From the NCBI RefSeq assembly GCF_936270435.1, contig NZ_OW370567.1, positions 558,001 through 622,000 on the forward strand: 64,000 nt of DNA, in the 5' to 3' direction. A program made the translations under genes and the position numbers. Below, one piece after another: positions 38,248 through 48,266 of the stretch; the stretch's first letter is position 1; every line of letters starts with the position of its first letter. The DNA is from Wolbachia endosymbiont of Oedothorax gibbosus. Lineage in GTDB: Bacteria > Pseudomonadota > Alphaproteobacteria > Rickettsiales > Anaplasmataceae. Below the pieces are notes generated by a model that saw nothing but the letters and a program-made list of their open reading frames with translations, had not been told where the DNA came from and ran no database searches.

Positions 38248-38949
38248 ATGATGGATAGAGAAAATTTGCTTTATAGTGTTTTGTGTAATGTGTTGCATAA
38301 AGTGAATGGAGATAACGATTTAGATATTAGTAATGTAATAAAAAAAATAAAAGAAAGGCTAGAAAGTGGAATGCGAACTTCAAGCAAAGAAAACGATTAT
38401 GAATATTTATACACTTCTTGGGAAAAAAAAGGTTTTGATGTTAATCACAAATTTGATTTGAAAGACTTTGATAACTGTCCAGTAGATAGTCTCTTTTCTA
38501 TTGCTATTAATTACAAACCTTCCGTTTTACCAAATCTAGCACAAGTTTTAATAAAAGCAGGGGCTAACGTGCAAAACGAAAAAGGATATTTACATGCCTG
38601 CGCTTTGATGCGTTTTCCAGACATGTTAAAGGCTCTCATAGAAGCGGGGGTAAGTGATAGCCCACATGAACGCTACGGTGGAAATACCGCTTTAGAGTGT
38701 GTTACTGAATTATATGGTACAGATAAGTCAATTAACTGCGAAGATTGCTGTAAGATTCTAATTAAGCATACATTAGAAAAAAATCCCAACATAGAAATGT
38801 CAGATTCTGTAAAAAATAATAAGGAGTTGGCTAAGTATTGGAATGCTTGTGAAGCAAATAATGAAGGATGGGAATTGATTACACCAAGCACTGAGACACA
38901 AGTAGTCAGTGCGCAAAAAGCAAATAAGAGCTCCTGCTCAATTCAATAG
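38248..38949 (+). CDS. Ankyrin-like protein
   Basis: A 233-residue protein. The centre (about residues 85-165) holds two or three weak ankyrin-type units: VLPNLAQVLIKAGANVQNEK, GYLHACALMRFPDMLKALIE, and AGVSDSPHERYGGNTALECV. The N-terminal 80 residues and the polar tail are unrelated to known domains. No signal peptide is visible. It ends in CSIQ, close to a CaaX-like pattern but probably by chance. The start is preceded by AAGG. Confidence 0.7.
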   Translation: MMDRENLLYSVLCNVLHKVNGDNDLDISNVIKKIKERLESGMRTSSKENDYEYLYTSWEKKGFDVNHKFDLKDFDNCPVDSLFSIAINYKPSVLPNLAQVLIKAGANVQNEKGYLHACALMRFPDMLKALIEAGVSDSPHERYGGNTALECVTELYGTDKSINCEDCCKILIKHTLEKNPNIEMSDSVKNNKELAKYWNACEANNEGWELITPSTETQVVSAQKANKSSCSIQ

Positions 38950-39221
38950 ATCTGTGTTGCATAACTATTATTTGAATAACAACGCACGTATCTGTTCAGA
39001 GCATCGCAAATATTGAAGCAAAAGTGGTCAGTGCTTGACACATGACTTGTATCTAGTTCTTATTATACAACTACCTAGTGTACTCGTTTCTAATTGAGTT
39101 TTCTGGATCCCAGTGTCAGCTACTTGGATGACACCAATGAGTGATAGAAAGTTCTGTAAGAAGTCATTAATTGCAAAAATTTAATGTAAGTGGTAAAGTA
39201 GAACCACTGAATAAAAAACAT

Positions 39222-40400
39222 ATGTTAATTAATACAACGTCGGAGCTGGAGGACATGTGTGAGGGGTTGATAGCAAAAAAGCCGAAATTTATAGCAGTTG
39301 ACACGGAGTTCATTAGAAATAATTTAACCTACTACCCAAAATTATCGTTAATTCAAATTTCTTACGGAGAGAAGAGTTTTATTGTAGACGCATTAGTACC
39401 AGAAATTGATTTGTCATTCATTAAGAAAATAATGCTGAATCAAGAAATAACTAAAGTGTTTCATAGCTGCCGGCAGGATATAGAATCCTTACTCACTGTG
39501 TTTAAATGTATTCCCACTCCCATTTTTGATACCCAAGTTGCTGCTATGTTTTGCCATTATTATCATGACTTTATTGGTTACTCAAAAGTAGTAGAGCAAT
39601 ATCAAGGAATAGCACTGGATAAAATTAAAGCTAAAAATTCAGACTGGTTAAGAAGGCCGTTATCTGAGGATCAATTAGATTATGCAATAAACGACGTGGT
39701 ATACCTATATGACCTACACCAAATATTGTGCAATAAACTTGAAGAAAATAATAGAATGGGTTGGTTTCAAGAAGAGATGGAATCAGTGGTCGATATAAAT
39801 AAGTATTTGCATAATCCAAAAGATGCATGGAAGAGGATTAAATTTAATTATGAAGCAAATCCAAGGTTGATATTAACTGTAAAAGCAGTTAGTGAGTGGC
39901 AAGAGACCTTAGCACAGTGTTATAATATAAACCGTAATAAAATAATCAATAATGCTGTAATAATTGGTTTAATTGAAAAAAACGTGGAACATATTAATGA
40001 AATTTTAGATGATCTAAAAGAAAACGCAGAAAATATAAAAGATGAAGATTTATTGGAATTTATAAATATTTTCAATGAAAATGAGAAAAATTGGATACAG
40101 CAAAACAACACCTTACCGAATAATTATGACAAATCTGTATTTGATATACTCTCAATTATTTTAGATAGTAAATGTAAGGAAATTAACATGTCAAGGAAAT
40201 TAGTTTCTTCAAAAGACGAGTTAATTGGGTCAATATCTAGACAGACAGATAAATTATTCAAGGGGTGGAGATATGATTTTTTTGGCAAGTCAGTTGAATC
40301 ATTTTTGAACACAAGCTCAAAATTTGAGATTTCAGCAGTGAAATCCGCAAATAATACAACTAAAATTCGGAGTAATTTGGTGGAGAATAACTGTTGCTAA
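39222..40400 (+). CDS. rnd: Ribonuclease D
   Basis: A 3' to 5' exoribonuclease for tRNA maturation. The DEDD exonuclease residues are visible: Asp and Glu in FIAVDTEFIRNNLTYYPKL, Asp in FHSCRQDIESLL, and Tyr plus Asp in DQLDYAINDVVYLYDL. An HRDC-like helical domain follows (about residues 190-280). The end of the protein is charged and poorly conserved. The frame is open from a TTG at 39171 (17 more residues), but the ATG at 39222 starts MLINTTSELEDMCE, where the fold begins, and is preferred. Neither has a strong ribosome site. Confidence 0.9.
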   Translation: MLINTTSELEDMCEGLIAKKPKFIAVDTEFIRNNLTYYPKLSLIQISYGEKSFIVDALVPEIDLSFIKKIMLNQEITKVFHSCRQDIESLLTVFKCIPTPIFDTQVAAMFCHYYHDFIGYSKVVEQYQGIALDKIKAKNSDWLRRPLSEDQLDYAINDVVYLYDLHQILCNKLEENNRMGWFQEEMESVVDINKYLHNPKDAWKRIKFNYEANPRLILTVKAVSEWQETLAQCYNINRNKIINNAVIIGLIEKNVEHINEILDDLKENAENIKDEDLLEFINIFNENEKNWIQQNNTLPNNYDKSVFDILSIILDSKCKEINMSRKLVSSKDELIGSISRQTDKLFKGWRYDFFGKSVESFLNTSSKFEISAVKSANNTTKIRSNLVENNCC

Positions 40401-40423
40401 AGTAACTTAGATTTATCGACAAT

Positions 40424-40650
40424 CGTCATCCCGCTACGTGTTAGCGGCTAAGAGATACCGCGGCGGTATGACGGTTAAGTAGGGTGTCATCCCAGTGCCC
40501 AGACACTGGGATCCAGGAAAATTGATTGTAAACGAGCAAACATTTTCGATAAAATTACCAAAAAGCTAGATCCCAGACTGGGATGACAAGAGAGGGAGGC
40601 TACTGGGATGACAGCTACCTTGACAACCGTCATCCCGCTGCTTGTTAGCG
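40424..40650. repeat. Cluster of Wolbachia palindromic repeats
   Basis: Four or more inverted-repeat pieces: cgtcatcccgctacgtgtta/ggcggtatgacgg, tcatcccagtgcccagacac/tgggatcc, agatcccagactgggatgac, and cgtcatcccgctgcttgtta, which is cut by the IS4 element. They have no coding content. Confidence 0.75.
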
Positions 40651-42198
40651 CTTACTATTACCCACAAGTATAGAATTCATGAGCAAGTCTCCATCCTTCT
40701 GCTAAATCAAAGAGACGTTTCCATCCCTTCCACAAAGCTATAGGGCCTGGTTCTAAGTCATTTTTGCGAGCTAAAAACCCTCCTAACTTGCCCACCCACC
40801 TCACAATTTCTCTTATAGGTGGTGGAGTCTCAGGATAGTTTTTTGTCTTAAGCATTTTGGTATATAAAACCTTCCATTCGTCATCAGTCAGTATGACAGT
40901 GCAAGAAAGATTCGGATTTGTTCTAGCTACCAATGTGATAAAAAATATTCTCCATGCAATTATACTCATAATTGTAAGAAAGCGGATTAATCTATCTGCT
41001 GTTTGGAGCCTACATTCTTCAACTTTAAGACCGGATTTCAAAATTTTATGAAAAACCTCTATTCTCCATCTTAAGCAATACCATTGTATTTTTTCTACTG
41101 CTTCTTCAAAATTATTAATATTTATATTTGTCAACAAAACCCAGTTCATAGGCTCTTCGCCAAATGGGGGGTGTTTTTCTATAACATAGACAGCATTTAA
41201 ACTTAAATTAGGAAGTTTTTGGGTTTTACGTCTAGCATTATTTTTTGATGCATTCATCACAAAGTTACTAAACTTTACTTCTAAAACTGTTGTTCTTTGA
41301 GGTTTATCATTGCGAGCAGACTTGTATTTCTCCTTGACAAGACATGCAAATCCCACAACCTTTCACCACCTTTTTCAGAATAAGTCGACTTCTTATTTAC
41401 TGTTCTGTTTTGATTTCCTCTTACTACAAAAAGAGATTGATTAGTGGAAGCGACTTCAAATAAATCATAAATATCTGCTTCTCTATCGCAAACGGTAACT
41501 ACCTTAACGTTCTTTAATCCAGGATGGTGAGTAGAATCTTTAAGTGCACCGTATGCTTTCTTCCTCTTCTATGGGAAGAGCAGTATTATGGCTTCTTCTT
41601 TTCAACTCCTTTAGGTCTTCAGCTAAGGAAGGTCTAGTACTAATTTTTTGATCTAATAATCCTATAGGTAGCCCTTCTGTTGTAACTGCAAACGTTGTAT
41701 GCATCACTAATCCATGGGTTTTAAAATTAGTTGTTTTAGATGTTAATCTTGCTGCTATAATCCCTAATCCTTCGGTCTTTTTATGATTTTTATATGAAAT
41801 ATAACTCGTGTCTTGGATAGCTAAGATGGTTGAGTGTTCCTTAGCTCTTTCAACAGTTTTAATTATATGACTGTCTAATATCTTTCTTTCAGAAATGGCA
41901 TCGTTTTGGAAAAATCTATAAGCTGCTTTACTTTGATGCCAATCTTCACAAGCTTGATTTATTGAACGCTCAGGTGATTCAGCAAAACTATTAACTATTT
42001 TTAAAAGCCTCTTACTTAATCTTATATCACCAAAATTAACAATTCCAAATTCACTTTCTGCCCATTCGCCAGTTGAGGTATTTATATTTCTTTCCATCAT
42101 ATATTCCATTTTTAGACCATAGATCTATTTATAATAGAAAGTTGCATTAGTAAAATAGCAGCTTTTTCACCATTTATAGATTTATGGGTAATAGTAAG
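40651..42198 (-). mobile_element. IS4-family element (IS50-like), inactivated
   Basis: Terminal inverted repeats cttactattaccca and tgggtaatagtaag, flanked by the 9-bp duplication TTGTTAGCG at 40642-40650 and 42199-42207. The size (1548 bp) and 9-bp duplication fit the IS50 group. It sits within a palindromic repeat whose two halves lie on either side. Confidence 0.9.
40658..42109 (-). pseudogene. IS4-family transposase, frameshifted
   Basis: Three frames hold one Tn5-type transposase. The first (42109-41540) begins NTSTGEWAESEFGIVNFGDI and has LSKRLLKIVNSFAESP and ILAIQDTSYISYKNH (first catalytic Asp). The middle part (about 41545-41350) contains VVTVCDREADIYDLFEVAS (second Asp) in another frame. 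The third (41356-40658) has YCLRWRIEVFHKILKSG, the Y-R-E-K signature with the catalytic Glu, and ends in EGWRLAHEFYTCG. The two shifts inactivate it. Confidence 0.85.
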
Positions 42199-42231
42199 TT
42201 GTTAGCGGCCAAGTGACGGTATGACGTAAAG

Positions 42232-42819
42232 CTACGTGTTTAGGTTTAATGAATCCACTATTTTTTTTACTTGAGAAAAAACATACTCTTTGCTTACACT
42301 GTTATCGATAATAAAGTCACTCATCTTCCTTTTTTCCTCAATAGATAACTGAACATTGAAGATTAAATTTAGCTTTTCTTTATCTATGTTGCGTTCGTTA
42401 AGTCTTTGAGCTTGCACAACGCTATCTGCATGAACAAAAACAATAAGGTCGCAATATAAATGAAGTTTTGTTTCCAGCAGAAGTGGAACATCTAAAACTA
42501 AAAGCTTTCTATCGATCTTTTTTTCCTTAGCAATAAAAAATTCTAATTCACGCAGCGCAGCAGAGTGAACCAAAGATTGAAATTGTTTCCAATTTTCATC
42601 GTAGGCTAAGAAATATTTAGACAGTACTGTTCTACCTATTTCACCATTTACTACCACTCCAGGAAAATTTTTCTCTGCATAGCTTATTATGCTCTTGTCC
42701 ACTCTATAAAGCTGGTGCACGACATGATCAGCATCAAACACAGCAGCACCAAACTCTTTAAAGCAATTGGCTACAAAGCTCTTTCCTACTCCAATTCTAC
42801 CTGTTAGACCTATGATCAT
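42232..42819 (-). CDS. coaE: Dephospho-CoA kinase
   Basis: Last step of coenzyme A synthesis: ATP-dependent 3' phosphorylation of dephospho-CoA. The 195-residue product starts MIIGLTGRIGVGKSFVANCF with the P-loop GRIGVGKS, then GAAVFDADHVVHQLY with the catalytic Asp-Ala-Asp, and VLDVPLLLE. The lid region has QRLNERN. A longer frame reaches 42933, but the extra 38 residues are unlike CoaE, so the internal ATG at 42819 is chosen. Confidence 0.92.
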   Translation of the reverse strand: MIIGLTGRIGVGKSFVANCFKEFGAAVFDADHVVHQLYRVDKSIISYAEKNFPGVVVNGEIGRTVLSKYFLAYDENWKQFQSLVHSAALRELEFFIAKEKKIDRKLLVLDVPLLLETKLHLYCDLIVFVHADSVVQAQRLNERNIDKEKLNLIFNVQLSIEEKRKMSDFIIDNSVSKEYVFSQVKKIVDSLNLNT

Positions 42820-43024
42820 ATAGCAAAAATACATTAGACTTCTTTTGAAACTATAGCTAAGATTTCTATATATATTAACTAAATTTTCTAGATTCCAGTA
42901 CTGATTCTGTATCAAAAACGTTTGTTTTAGCATAAAACAGCTACCTTTAGCTCAGTATGCTTACTTATAATCAAAATTCCTGGATACCAGTGCTTGCATC
43001 TACCCAGTTCATGTTAGCTATAAC

Positions 43025-43062
43025 AAAATAGAAAAAAAAGCAAAAGAAACCCCATCTCTCGA
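43025..43062. repeat. Dispersed repeat piece upstream of pdxJ
   Basis: The piece aaaaaagcaaaagaaacccc is the reverse complement of ggggtttcttttgccttttt, found twice at 48090-48240. The intergenic stretch 42820-43141 otherwise contains only a fragment of the dispersed repeat (tggataccagtgct) and an AT-rich leader. Confidence 0.5.
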
Positions 43063-43141
43063 CTATAATGTTCGGATCAAACAATAACTATGCAAAAGAC
43101 CTAATAATATATATAATTATAAATAATTTTTGAGGTAAATT

Positions 43142-43849
43142 ATGAAACTAGGTGTTAACATTGACCATGTTGCAACCCTTCGCAATGCGCGTGGGACTTC
43201 TTATCCAGATCCATTAAAAGCAGCAGAAATAGCAATTGATGCTGGAGCAGACTTTATTACCGTACACTTACGAGAAGATAGAAGGCATATTAGAGATGAA
43301 GATGTATTTAACCTAAAAAAAAGCATTAACACTGAGCTAAATCTTGAAATTGCAGCCACAAAAGAGATGCTTGAAATAGCAAAAAAGATAAAGCCCTATT
43401 CAATTAACATAGTACCAGAAAAAAGAGAAGAATTAACAACCGAAGGCGGTCTGGATATCGTTAAGATGTACAGCAAACTTTCTAGTATAATAGAGGAAAT
43501 ACATAGCTCTGGCATAAAAGTCTCACTGTTTATCGATCCAAATATTAATCAACTAAAATATCTTGAGAAGCTAGAGATAAAGCCTGACATAATAGAAATT
43601 CATACAGGGGATTACTGTGATAATCCATCAGAGAAAAAGTTACAGTTAATTACTAATGCTGCAGAGTACATCAATAAATTAGGAATAGAATGCCACGCAG
43701 GACATGGCATAACTTATAAACACGCTAAGAAGATGACAAGAGTACCTCACATCTCAGCTCTTAACATAGGCCACTATTTAATTAGCGAAGCTGTATTTTA
43801 CGGCTTACACAGCGTAGTAAAAACAATGAAAATGACAATGTCTAACTAA
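43142..43849 (+). CDS. pdxJ: Pyridoxine 5'-phosphate synthase
   Basis: Condenses 1-deoxyxylulose 5-phosphate with 3-amino-2-oxopropyl phosphate in the DXP-dependent vitamin B6 pathway. The 235-residue TIM barrel has [19 protein letters not shown] at the N terminus, [17 protein letters not shown], the [15 protein letters not shown] phosphate loop, [24 protein letters not shown] and the end [16 protein letters not shown]. All residues of the family signature are present. AGGT precedes the ATG at a short distance. It converges on the HU/IHF gene with an 8-bp overlap. Confidence 0.95.
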   Translation: MKLGVNIDHVATLRNARGTSYPDPLKAAEIAIDAGADFITVHLREDRRHIRDEDVFNLKKSINTELNLEIAATKEMLEIAKKIKPYSINIVPEKREELTTEGGLDIVKMYSKLSSIIEEIHSSGIKVSLFIDPNINQLKYLEKLEIKPDIIEIHTGDYCDNPSEKKLQLITNAAEYINKLGIECHAGHGITYKHAKKMTRVPHISALNIGHYLISEAVFYGLHSVVKTMKMTMSN

Positions 43850-44153
43850 CTGCTGCTTTTTCCTTCTCATTTAAAATACTTAAAAGAGTTTGGCTTGCTT
43901 TAAATTTTACCCTTGTCTTTTTAGGAACAGTCATGATCTCACCATTTTGGGGGTTACGACATTGTTTCTCCTGACTTATAGCAGTAGAAAATGTTCCTAT
44001 CCCATGCAGACGTATTTCACCTTTCCCATGCAGCTCATTCTTTATTATTTTAATAAACGCATCATGAATCTTGCTCAAATCAGATTTCGTTATATCTATA
44101 TTCTGACCAGAACAATCTTCCTTTAATTGTTTTATTATATCTTCTTTACTCAT
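43842..44153 (-). CDS. HU/IHF-family DNA-binding protein
   Basis: A 103-residue histone-like protein that bends DNA. It has the HU/IHF pattern: [12 protein letters not shown] at the N terminus, an [20 protein letters not shown] turn and the arm motif [12 protein letters not shown], where RNPQNGE matches the RNPxTG DNA-intercalating tip. The end [11 protein letters not shown] is standard. It is somewhat longer than the usual 90-99 residues. HU and IHF-alpha cannot be told apart by eye. Confidence 0.9.
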   Translation of the reverse strand: MSKEDIIKQLKEDCSGQNIDITKSDLSKIHDAFIKIIKNELHGKGEIRLHGIGTFSTAISQEKQCRNPQNGEIMTVPKKTRVKFKASQTLLSILNEKEKAAVS

Positions 44154-44298
44154 AAATTACCTTAATATTGAAAAATCACACAAATAGCATATTATGTTGA
44201 CACCGATAGTCAACTAAATTCATCACAAAAATAGAGGATATCATACACTTTTGCAAATATTTGTATAATACTTACAAAAAAACACCCTTATAAAATAA

Positions 44299-44754
44299 CT
44301 ATCTCTTAGAAAATTGACACTTTTTCCGAGCTTTATGTTGACCATATTTCTTACGTTCAACAACACGTGAATCTCTAGTTAAGAACCCACCATTACGCAA
44401 TATGGAATGCAAATCTTGGCTTATGCTACTTAAAGCTCTGCTTATTCCATGGGCTAGAGCACCTGCTTGACCAGATAGCCCTCCACCTTTTACAGTTGCA
44501 AATACATCATATTTGTCTAACGTAGAAGTTGCTACAAATGGCATTTTCACTATTTGGCACACTGACTCTCTTTTAAAATAAGAAATTAGATCGCCTTTTT
44601 TGTTAACACTAAATTTTCCACTTCCTGGCTTTATCCATACTCTTGCTACAGATTCTTTTCTTCGGCCTGTAGCATATAAACGACCAAGCGAATCAACTGC
44701 TGACTTAATTGTCTTTTCTGACCAATCATTGTTATTTATTGTAGAACTCTTCAT
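44299..44754 (-). CDS. rpsI: 30S ribosomal protein S9
   Basis: Small-subunit protein S9. The 151 residues include [64 protein letters not shown] and the basic tail [11 protein letters not shown] that reaches the P-site tRNA. The first 20 residues are a Wolbachia-type extension. It follows rplM by 10 bp in the standard rplM-rpsI operon. Confidence 0.97.
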   Translation of the reverse strand: MKSSTINNNDWSEKTIKSAVDSLGRLYATGRRKESVARVWIKPGSGKFSVNKKGDLISYFKRESVCQIVKMPFVATSTLDKYDVFATVKGGGLSGQAGALAHGISRALSSISQDLHSILRNGGFLTRDSRVVERKKYGQHKARKKCQFSKR

Positions 44755-44764
44755 TTTTACTCCA

Positions 44765-45223
44765 TTACTTTTTATTTTTACGATTCAAAGAGGCAAAATC
44801 TATCTTTTCAGGTTGCTGTCCTTGATGTTTATGCTCTGAACCAGAATAAACATACAAATTTTCAAAGCGTCTACGTGCCATAGGGCCATCATCAAGCATC
44901 CTTTTCACTGCCATTTTTATTACACGCTCAGGAAATTTGCCATTTAAAATATTATCTGGAGTAGTTTTTTTTAAACCACCAGAATAACCTGTATGCTTAT
45001 AGTAAATTTTATCTTTAAGCTTCTTACCGGTAAAATGCACCTTTTCTGCATTGATAATAATTATATTATCACCACAATCCATATGAGGTGTATACTCAGG
45101 TTTATGCTTTCCACGTAATAGTGTTGCTACAAATGCTGCGAGCCTCCCTACCACTAATCCTTCTGCATCTATGACAAACCACTTTTTATTGATTTGTTTC
45201 TCTTTTAAGAAAAAAGTCTTCAT
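44765..45223 (-). CDS. rplM: 50S ribosomal protein L13
   Basis: Large-subunit protein L13, first gene of the rplM-rpsI pair. The 152 residues from [20 protein letters not shown] show [66 protein letters not shown] and [16 protein letters not shown] frame from 45238 adds five residues; the ATG at 45223 gives the family start. Confidence 0.97.
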   Translation of the reverse strand: MKTFFLKEKQINKKWFVIDAEGLVVGRLAAFVATLLRGKHKPEYTPHMDCGDNIIIINAEKVHFTGKKLKDKIYYKHTGYSGGLKKTTPDNILNGKFPERVIKMAVKRMLDDGPMARRRFENLYVYSGSEHKHQGQQPEKIDFASLNRKNKK

Positions 45224-45352
45224 TATTTGATCCAACAATAGTAAGCTATAATATACTTAATTTCTCAATAGTGTCAACAATATTAGTTATTGATTATTAA
45301 AGTAATTTATGTTAGTAATTGAGCTACGCAGCCAATATGCATAGGAAGTAGA

Positions 45353-46576
45353 ATGTTTCGATTGATTATCACACTTGCGATCATTTTTAGTACTATAAGT
45401 TGCTATGCAACCGATGTGGGAGAAGTTATAAGCAAAGCCATCAAAAATAGCTCAAAAATAAAGTCTCAATTTTACCAATATAAAAGCACAGAAAAACAGC
45501 TTAAGTATTCTGGGTTAGCTGGATTTTTACCTGACATTAATTTGCAATACAATTTCGATAGTAACTTTAATCTTGATACATCTGAAAAAAACCTTACATT
45601 GCGCCAGAAATTAATCGATGGCGGTGGCACCTTTGCCACATTCAGTCGATCAAGTCATCTTCTCAAAGCAGAAAAAATGCGATTTCAACAGTTAAAACAA
45701 GAGCTTGCACTTAATGCTGTGAAAGCATATGTTAGTGTTTTACAAAAGACAGAAATATTAAAGCTCAGAGAACATAAAGAACGCGTTTCTTTGGAGCATT
45801 TGTCAGCTATGAAAAAACGTTTTTCCCTTGGAGAAGTTACTAACGCTGAAGTTTTGCTAGCAAAAGCAAAATTTTCGTCTTCTATATCCGAAAGAGTTGA
45901 TGCTGAAGGTAAATTAAAATTGGCAAATATTGCTTATTATCATTTGATTGGCGAAGATGCTGATGACCTTTCTGAAGCTAATGATAAACTACCTTCTGTT
46001 CCAGAGCTAAATGAATGTTTACAATTAGCAAAAACCAATAATTTATCTCTAAAAGCAGCAGTTTATCAAAAAAGAGCAGCCGGAATGGAAGTGATCGCTG
46101 AAAGCTCCAAATGGCTTCCTTCTTTAAATCTAAGCGCAAGCAAAAATTTTGGGGAGGATGGTATGAAGGTAGACAAACTATTAGAAAATGTTCATGTAGT
46201 TTTTACTCTTGATGTTCCAATCTTTAAAAGAGGAGTTAATGCTTTTGGTGTCAGTAGAGCTAAAATGGATGCAAAAAAATCTACCTACGATTATTATGAA
46301 GCGGTAAAAAATATAGAACAAGCAGTTGTAAATGCTTGGAATAATGTGCTGACAGCAAAGGCCATTATCAAAGCAAGTCAAGAAGCGGAAAAAGCAGCAT
46401 CTCTAGCATTGGAAGGAGTTGAGCAAGAGGTAAACTTAAATTTAAAGAGTACATCTGACCTTTTGGACACTGAAGATGCATTATTTAAAGCACGTTCAGA
46501 CTTAGTTGAAGCAAAAAGCAATTATGTGATTAGTGTTTACAACTTGCTTTTTATGATAAATATTATAAACCTCTAA
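45353..46576 (+). CDS. tolC: TolC-family outer membrane efflux protein
   Basis: A 407-residue protein with a signal peptide (MFRLIITLAIIFSTISCYA), then two repeats of the outer-membrane efflux protein fold. Helix-rich segments end in SGLAGFLPDINLQYNFDSN and SSKWLPSLNLSASKNFGED, the paired beta-barrel strands. YDYYEAVKNIEQAVVNAWNN and ALEGVEQEVNLNLKSTSDLL are typical. TolC forms the exit duct for type I secretion and drug pumps; a possible partner, the HlyD-type adaptor, lies at 62744 and is not linked. The next gene follows by 19 bp and may be cotranscribed. Confidence 0.9.
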   Translation: MFRLIITLAIIFSTISCYATDVGEVISKAIKNSSKIKSQFYQYKSTEKQLKYSGLAGFLPDINLQYNFDSNFNLDTSEKNLTLRQKLIDGGGTFATFSRSSHLLKAEKMRFQQLKQELALNAVKAYVSVLQKTEILKLREHKERVSLEHLSAMKKRFSLGEVTNAEVLLAKAKFSSSISERVDAEGKLKLANIAYYHLIGEDADDLSEANDKLPSVPELNECLQLAKTNNLSLKAAVYQKRAAGMEVIAESSKWLPSLNLSASKNFGEDGMKVDKLLENVHVVFTLDVPIFKRGVNAFGVSRAKMDAKKSTYDYYEAVKNIEQAVVNAWNNVLTAKAIIKASQEAEKAASLALEGVEQEVNLNLKSTSDLLDTEDALFKARSDLVEAKSNYVISVYNLLFMINIINL

Positions 46577-46595
46577 ATTTAATGGTATTAGCACT

Positions 46596-47162
46596 ATGCA
46601 TGATGAACAAGGCAATCAATCTGTAAAAGATATTCTAGAAGATATAAAAAAAGCTATATCGGGTAAAAACGCAAAAGCAGAAATAAAGGATGAAAGTGAT
46701 GATGTGTTATACCTTGAGGAAGAGTATCCAGAAGACATGGAAGAAGATGGCAAAAAAGAAAATGATAAAGAAGAGGACATTGATAATGATGACCAAAGTG
46801 AGGAAATGGCTTGCAACAATAACCAATTTAATGGCCATAGCTACAATTCAGAAGAAAAAAAAGATATTTATTTGTACGATAATATCCAAATGAGTAATAA
46901 CAAAGCGAGTAATAGCGGCTTACAAGCGCAAAATAACGATCATCTAATTTTAAAAGAGAATATGGAAGAGATCAAAGCGTTGCTTGGAAAAATGCAAAAC
47001 GAATTGCAGCATAAACAACAAAAAAGAGCGAATCTTACTGTTGAAGAATTAGTTACATCTCTTTTAAAACCTCAGCTTTCAGAATGGCTGAATAAATATC
47101 TACATGCACTGGTAAAAGAAGTAGTTGAAAAAGAGCTCAAAGATATAATCAATAATAAGTAG
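46596..47162 (+). CDS. DUF2497/PopZ-like protein
   Basis: A 188-residue acidic protein with the alphaproteobacterial DUF2497 layout: an N-terminal helix (QSVKDILEDIKKAISG), a long disordered stretch of Glu and Asp, and the C-terminal helices (NLTVEELVTSLLKPQLSEWL then LHALVKEVVEKELKDI). PopZ of this family self-assembles at cell poles in Caulobacter and binds partner proteins. Whether it does so here is inference. It is between tolC and rlmE. Confidence 0.8.
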   Translation: MHDEQGNQSVKDILEDIKKAISGKNAKAEIKDESDDVLYLEEEYPEDMEEDGKKENDKEEDIDNDDQSEEMACNNNQFNGHSYNSEEKKDIYLYDNIQMSNNKASNSGLQAQNNDHLILKENMEEIKALLGKMQNELQHKQQKRANLTVEELVTSLLKPQLSEWLNKYLHALVKEVVEKELKDIINNK

Positions 47163-47238
47163 GGTATTAGCAATAAAAACTAGAGTAAAGACGGCTAGAG
47201 GCAGAAAACTATCTTCAACAAGGTGGCTACATCGTCAT

Positions 47239-47817
47239 TTGAATGATCAGTATGTGCGAAAAACTAGCAAGGATGGTTATAGGTCACGCTCAGCATATAA
47301 GCTGGTAGAAATGGATAATAAATTTAAATTATTCCAAGAAGGGCAAAAAATTATTGATCTTGGTGCTTCTCCTGGTGGATGGTCACAAGTCGCGTCTCAG
47401 AAAGGTGCAAATGTAGTTGCTCTTGACATGAAACCAATGAACGCAATTAATGGAGTAGAGTTTATACAATGCGATATTATCAATGACCTTGAAATTTTAA
47501 GAGAAAAATTCAAGGATCAAAAATTTGATGTAATTTTATCTGATATGGCGCCCGAATCTTGTGGTTTAAAATCGTTGGATCATATCAGAATTATGCTTTT
47601 ATGTGAGGCAGCGCTCAATTTTGCAAAGCATTTCTTGAGCCATGGTGGCACGTTTGTAGTAAAAATTTTCCAAGGAGAATCTGATAAAGATTTTTGTAAC
47701 GAGCTGAAAAAAATGTTTAAAACAGTAAAATACTTTAAACCAAAGTCAAGTAGATCTGAATCTACAGAAATGTATTTGGTAAGTTTAGGCTTTATTGGCA
47801 GCAGACCTTCTATATAG
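47239..47817 (+). CDS. rlmE: 23S rRNA (uridine-2'-O)-methyltransferase RlmE/FtsJ
   Basis: Methylates U2552 of 23S rRNA. The Rossmann fold has IIDLGASPGGWSQVA (SAM site), NVVALDMK, ILSDMAPESCG, FVVKIFQGE and the end SSRSESTEMYLVSLGF; the K-D-K-E catalytic tetrad is present. The conserved N-terminal stretch SSTRWLHRHLNDQYVRKTS runs in the same frame from about 47164, but that frame has no ATG, GTG or TTG before the TTG at 47239. The TTG used here truncates the conserved start. ATA at 47173 is the only near-start upstream. Confidence 0.85.
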   Translation: MNDQYVRKTSKDGYRSRSAYKLVEMDNKFKLFQEGQKIIDLGASPGGWSQVASQKGANVVALDMKPMNAINGVEFIQCDIINDLEILREKFKDQKFDVILSDMAPESCGLKSLDHIRIMLLCEAALNFAKHFLSHGGTFVVKIFQGESDKDFCNELKKMFKTVKYFKPKSSRSESTEMYLVSLGFIGSRPSI

Positions 47818-47854
47818 TATTAACCCAGGTAGTCCGCAGAAGCGAAAAACTTCC

Positions 47855-47883
47855 TTGACAAACTCCGCCAGCCCCCTTATCAT
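47855..47883 (+). promoter_or_regulatory. Strong sigma-70 type promoter without a gene downstream
   Basis: TTGACA and TATCAT with a 17-bp spacer lie 38 bp after rlmE, in a 990-bp intergenic region. No coding frame of size follows, so a small RNA or a lost gene is possible. A T-rich stretch, ttatttttaattttt, ends at about 47966. Confidence 0.45.
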
Positions 47884-48023
47884 GGTACTGAAGGTATTCA
47901 GTTATCTTTATCTGTGCAGATTAAACAGCAAGAAAACAACGTAGTTGGCGTCTTATTTTTAATTTTTTGCACTATGTGCACCTTATGTCTTCACAGTATT
48001 GCTAGCTATATAAGCTGAAACGC

Positions 48024-48266
48024 GCTGTTTAAGACAGTATAGTACGCCAATTTGCAGGATTAGGAAGTGAACACTAATTACCACGGGGTTTCTTTTGCCT
48101 TTTTTTCTGCTTAGTAAATTTCTTAAACATTTAAACTAAGGTGAGTTGCACTTAAAAGCAGCTAAATTGCAGTGTTTAAGACTTAAAAAACGCCAATACT
48201 GAAAATAGACAATGACCAGGGCTTCTTTTGCCTTTTTTTTTATTTGGTAAATTTCTTAAATATTTA
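48024..48266. repeat. Two imperfect direct copies of an intergenic repeat
   Basis: Copy 1 (48024-48132) and copy 2 (48171-48266) share gtttaagac near the start, cgccaat, ggcttcttttgccttttt-type pyrimidine tracts and agtaaatttcttaaa near the end. A third partial copy, inverted, is upstream of pdxJ near 43030. No coding frame is seen. Confidence 0.6.

Noticed and set aside
38248-38949. Prenylation (CaaX) motif at the C terminus CSIQ
   Set aside because: A four-residue match is weak evidence and no other sign of export was found.
39171-39221. TTG start of RNase D
   Set aside because: The 17 extra residues do not resemble the family N terminus; the ATG at 39222 fits better.
42820-42933. N-terminal extension of CoaE
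   Set aside because: The extra 38 residues are not family-like and the P-loop normally begins within a few residues of the start.
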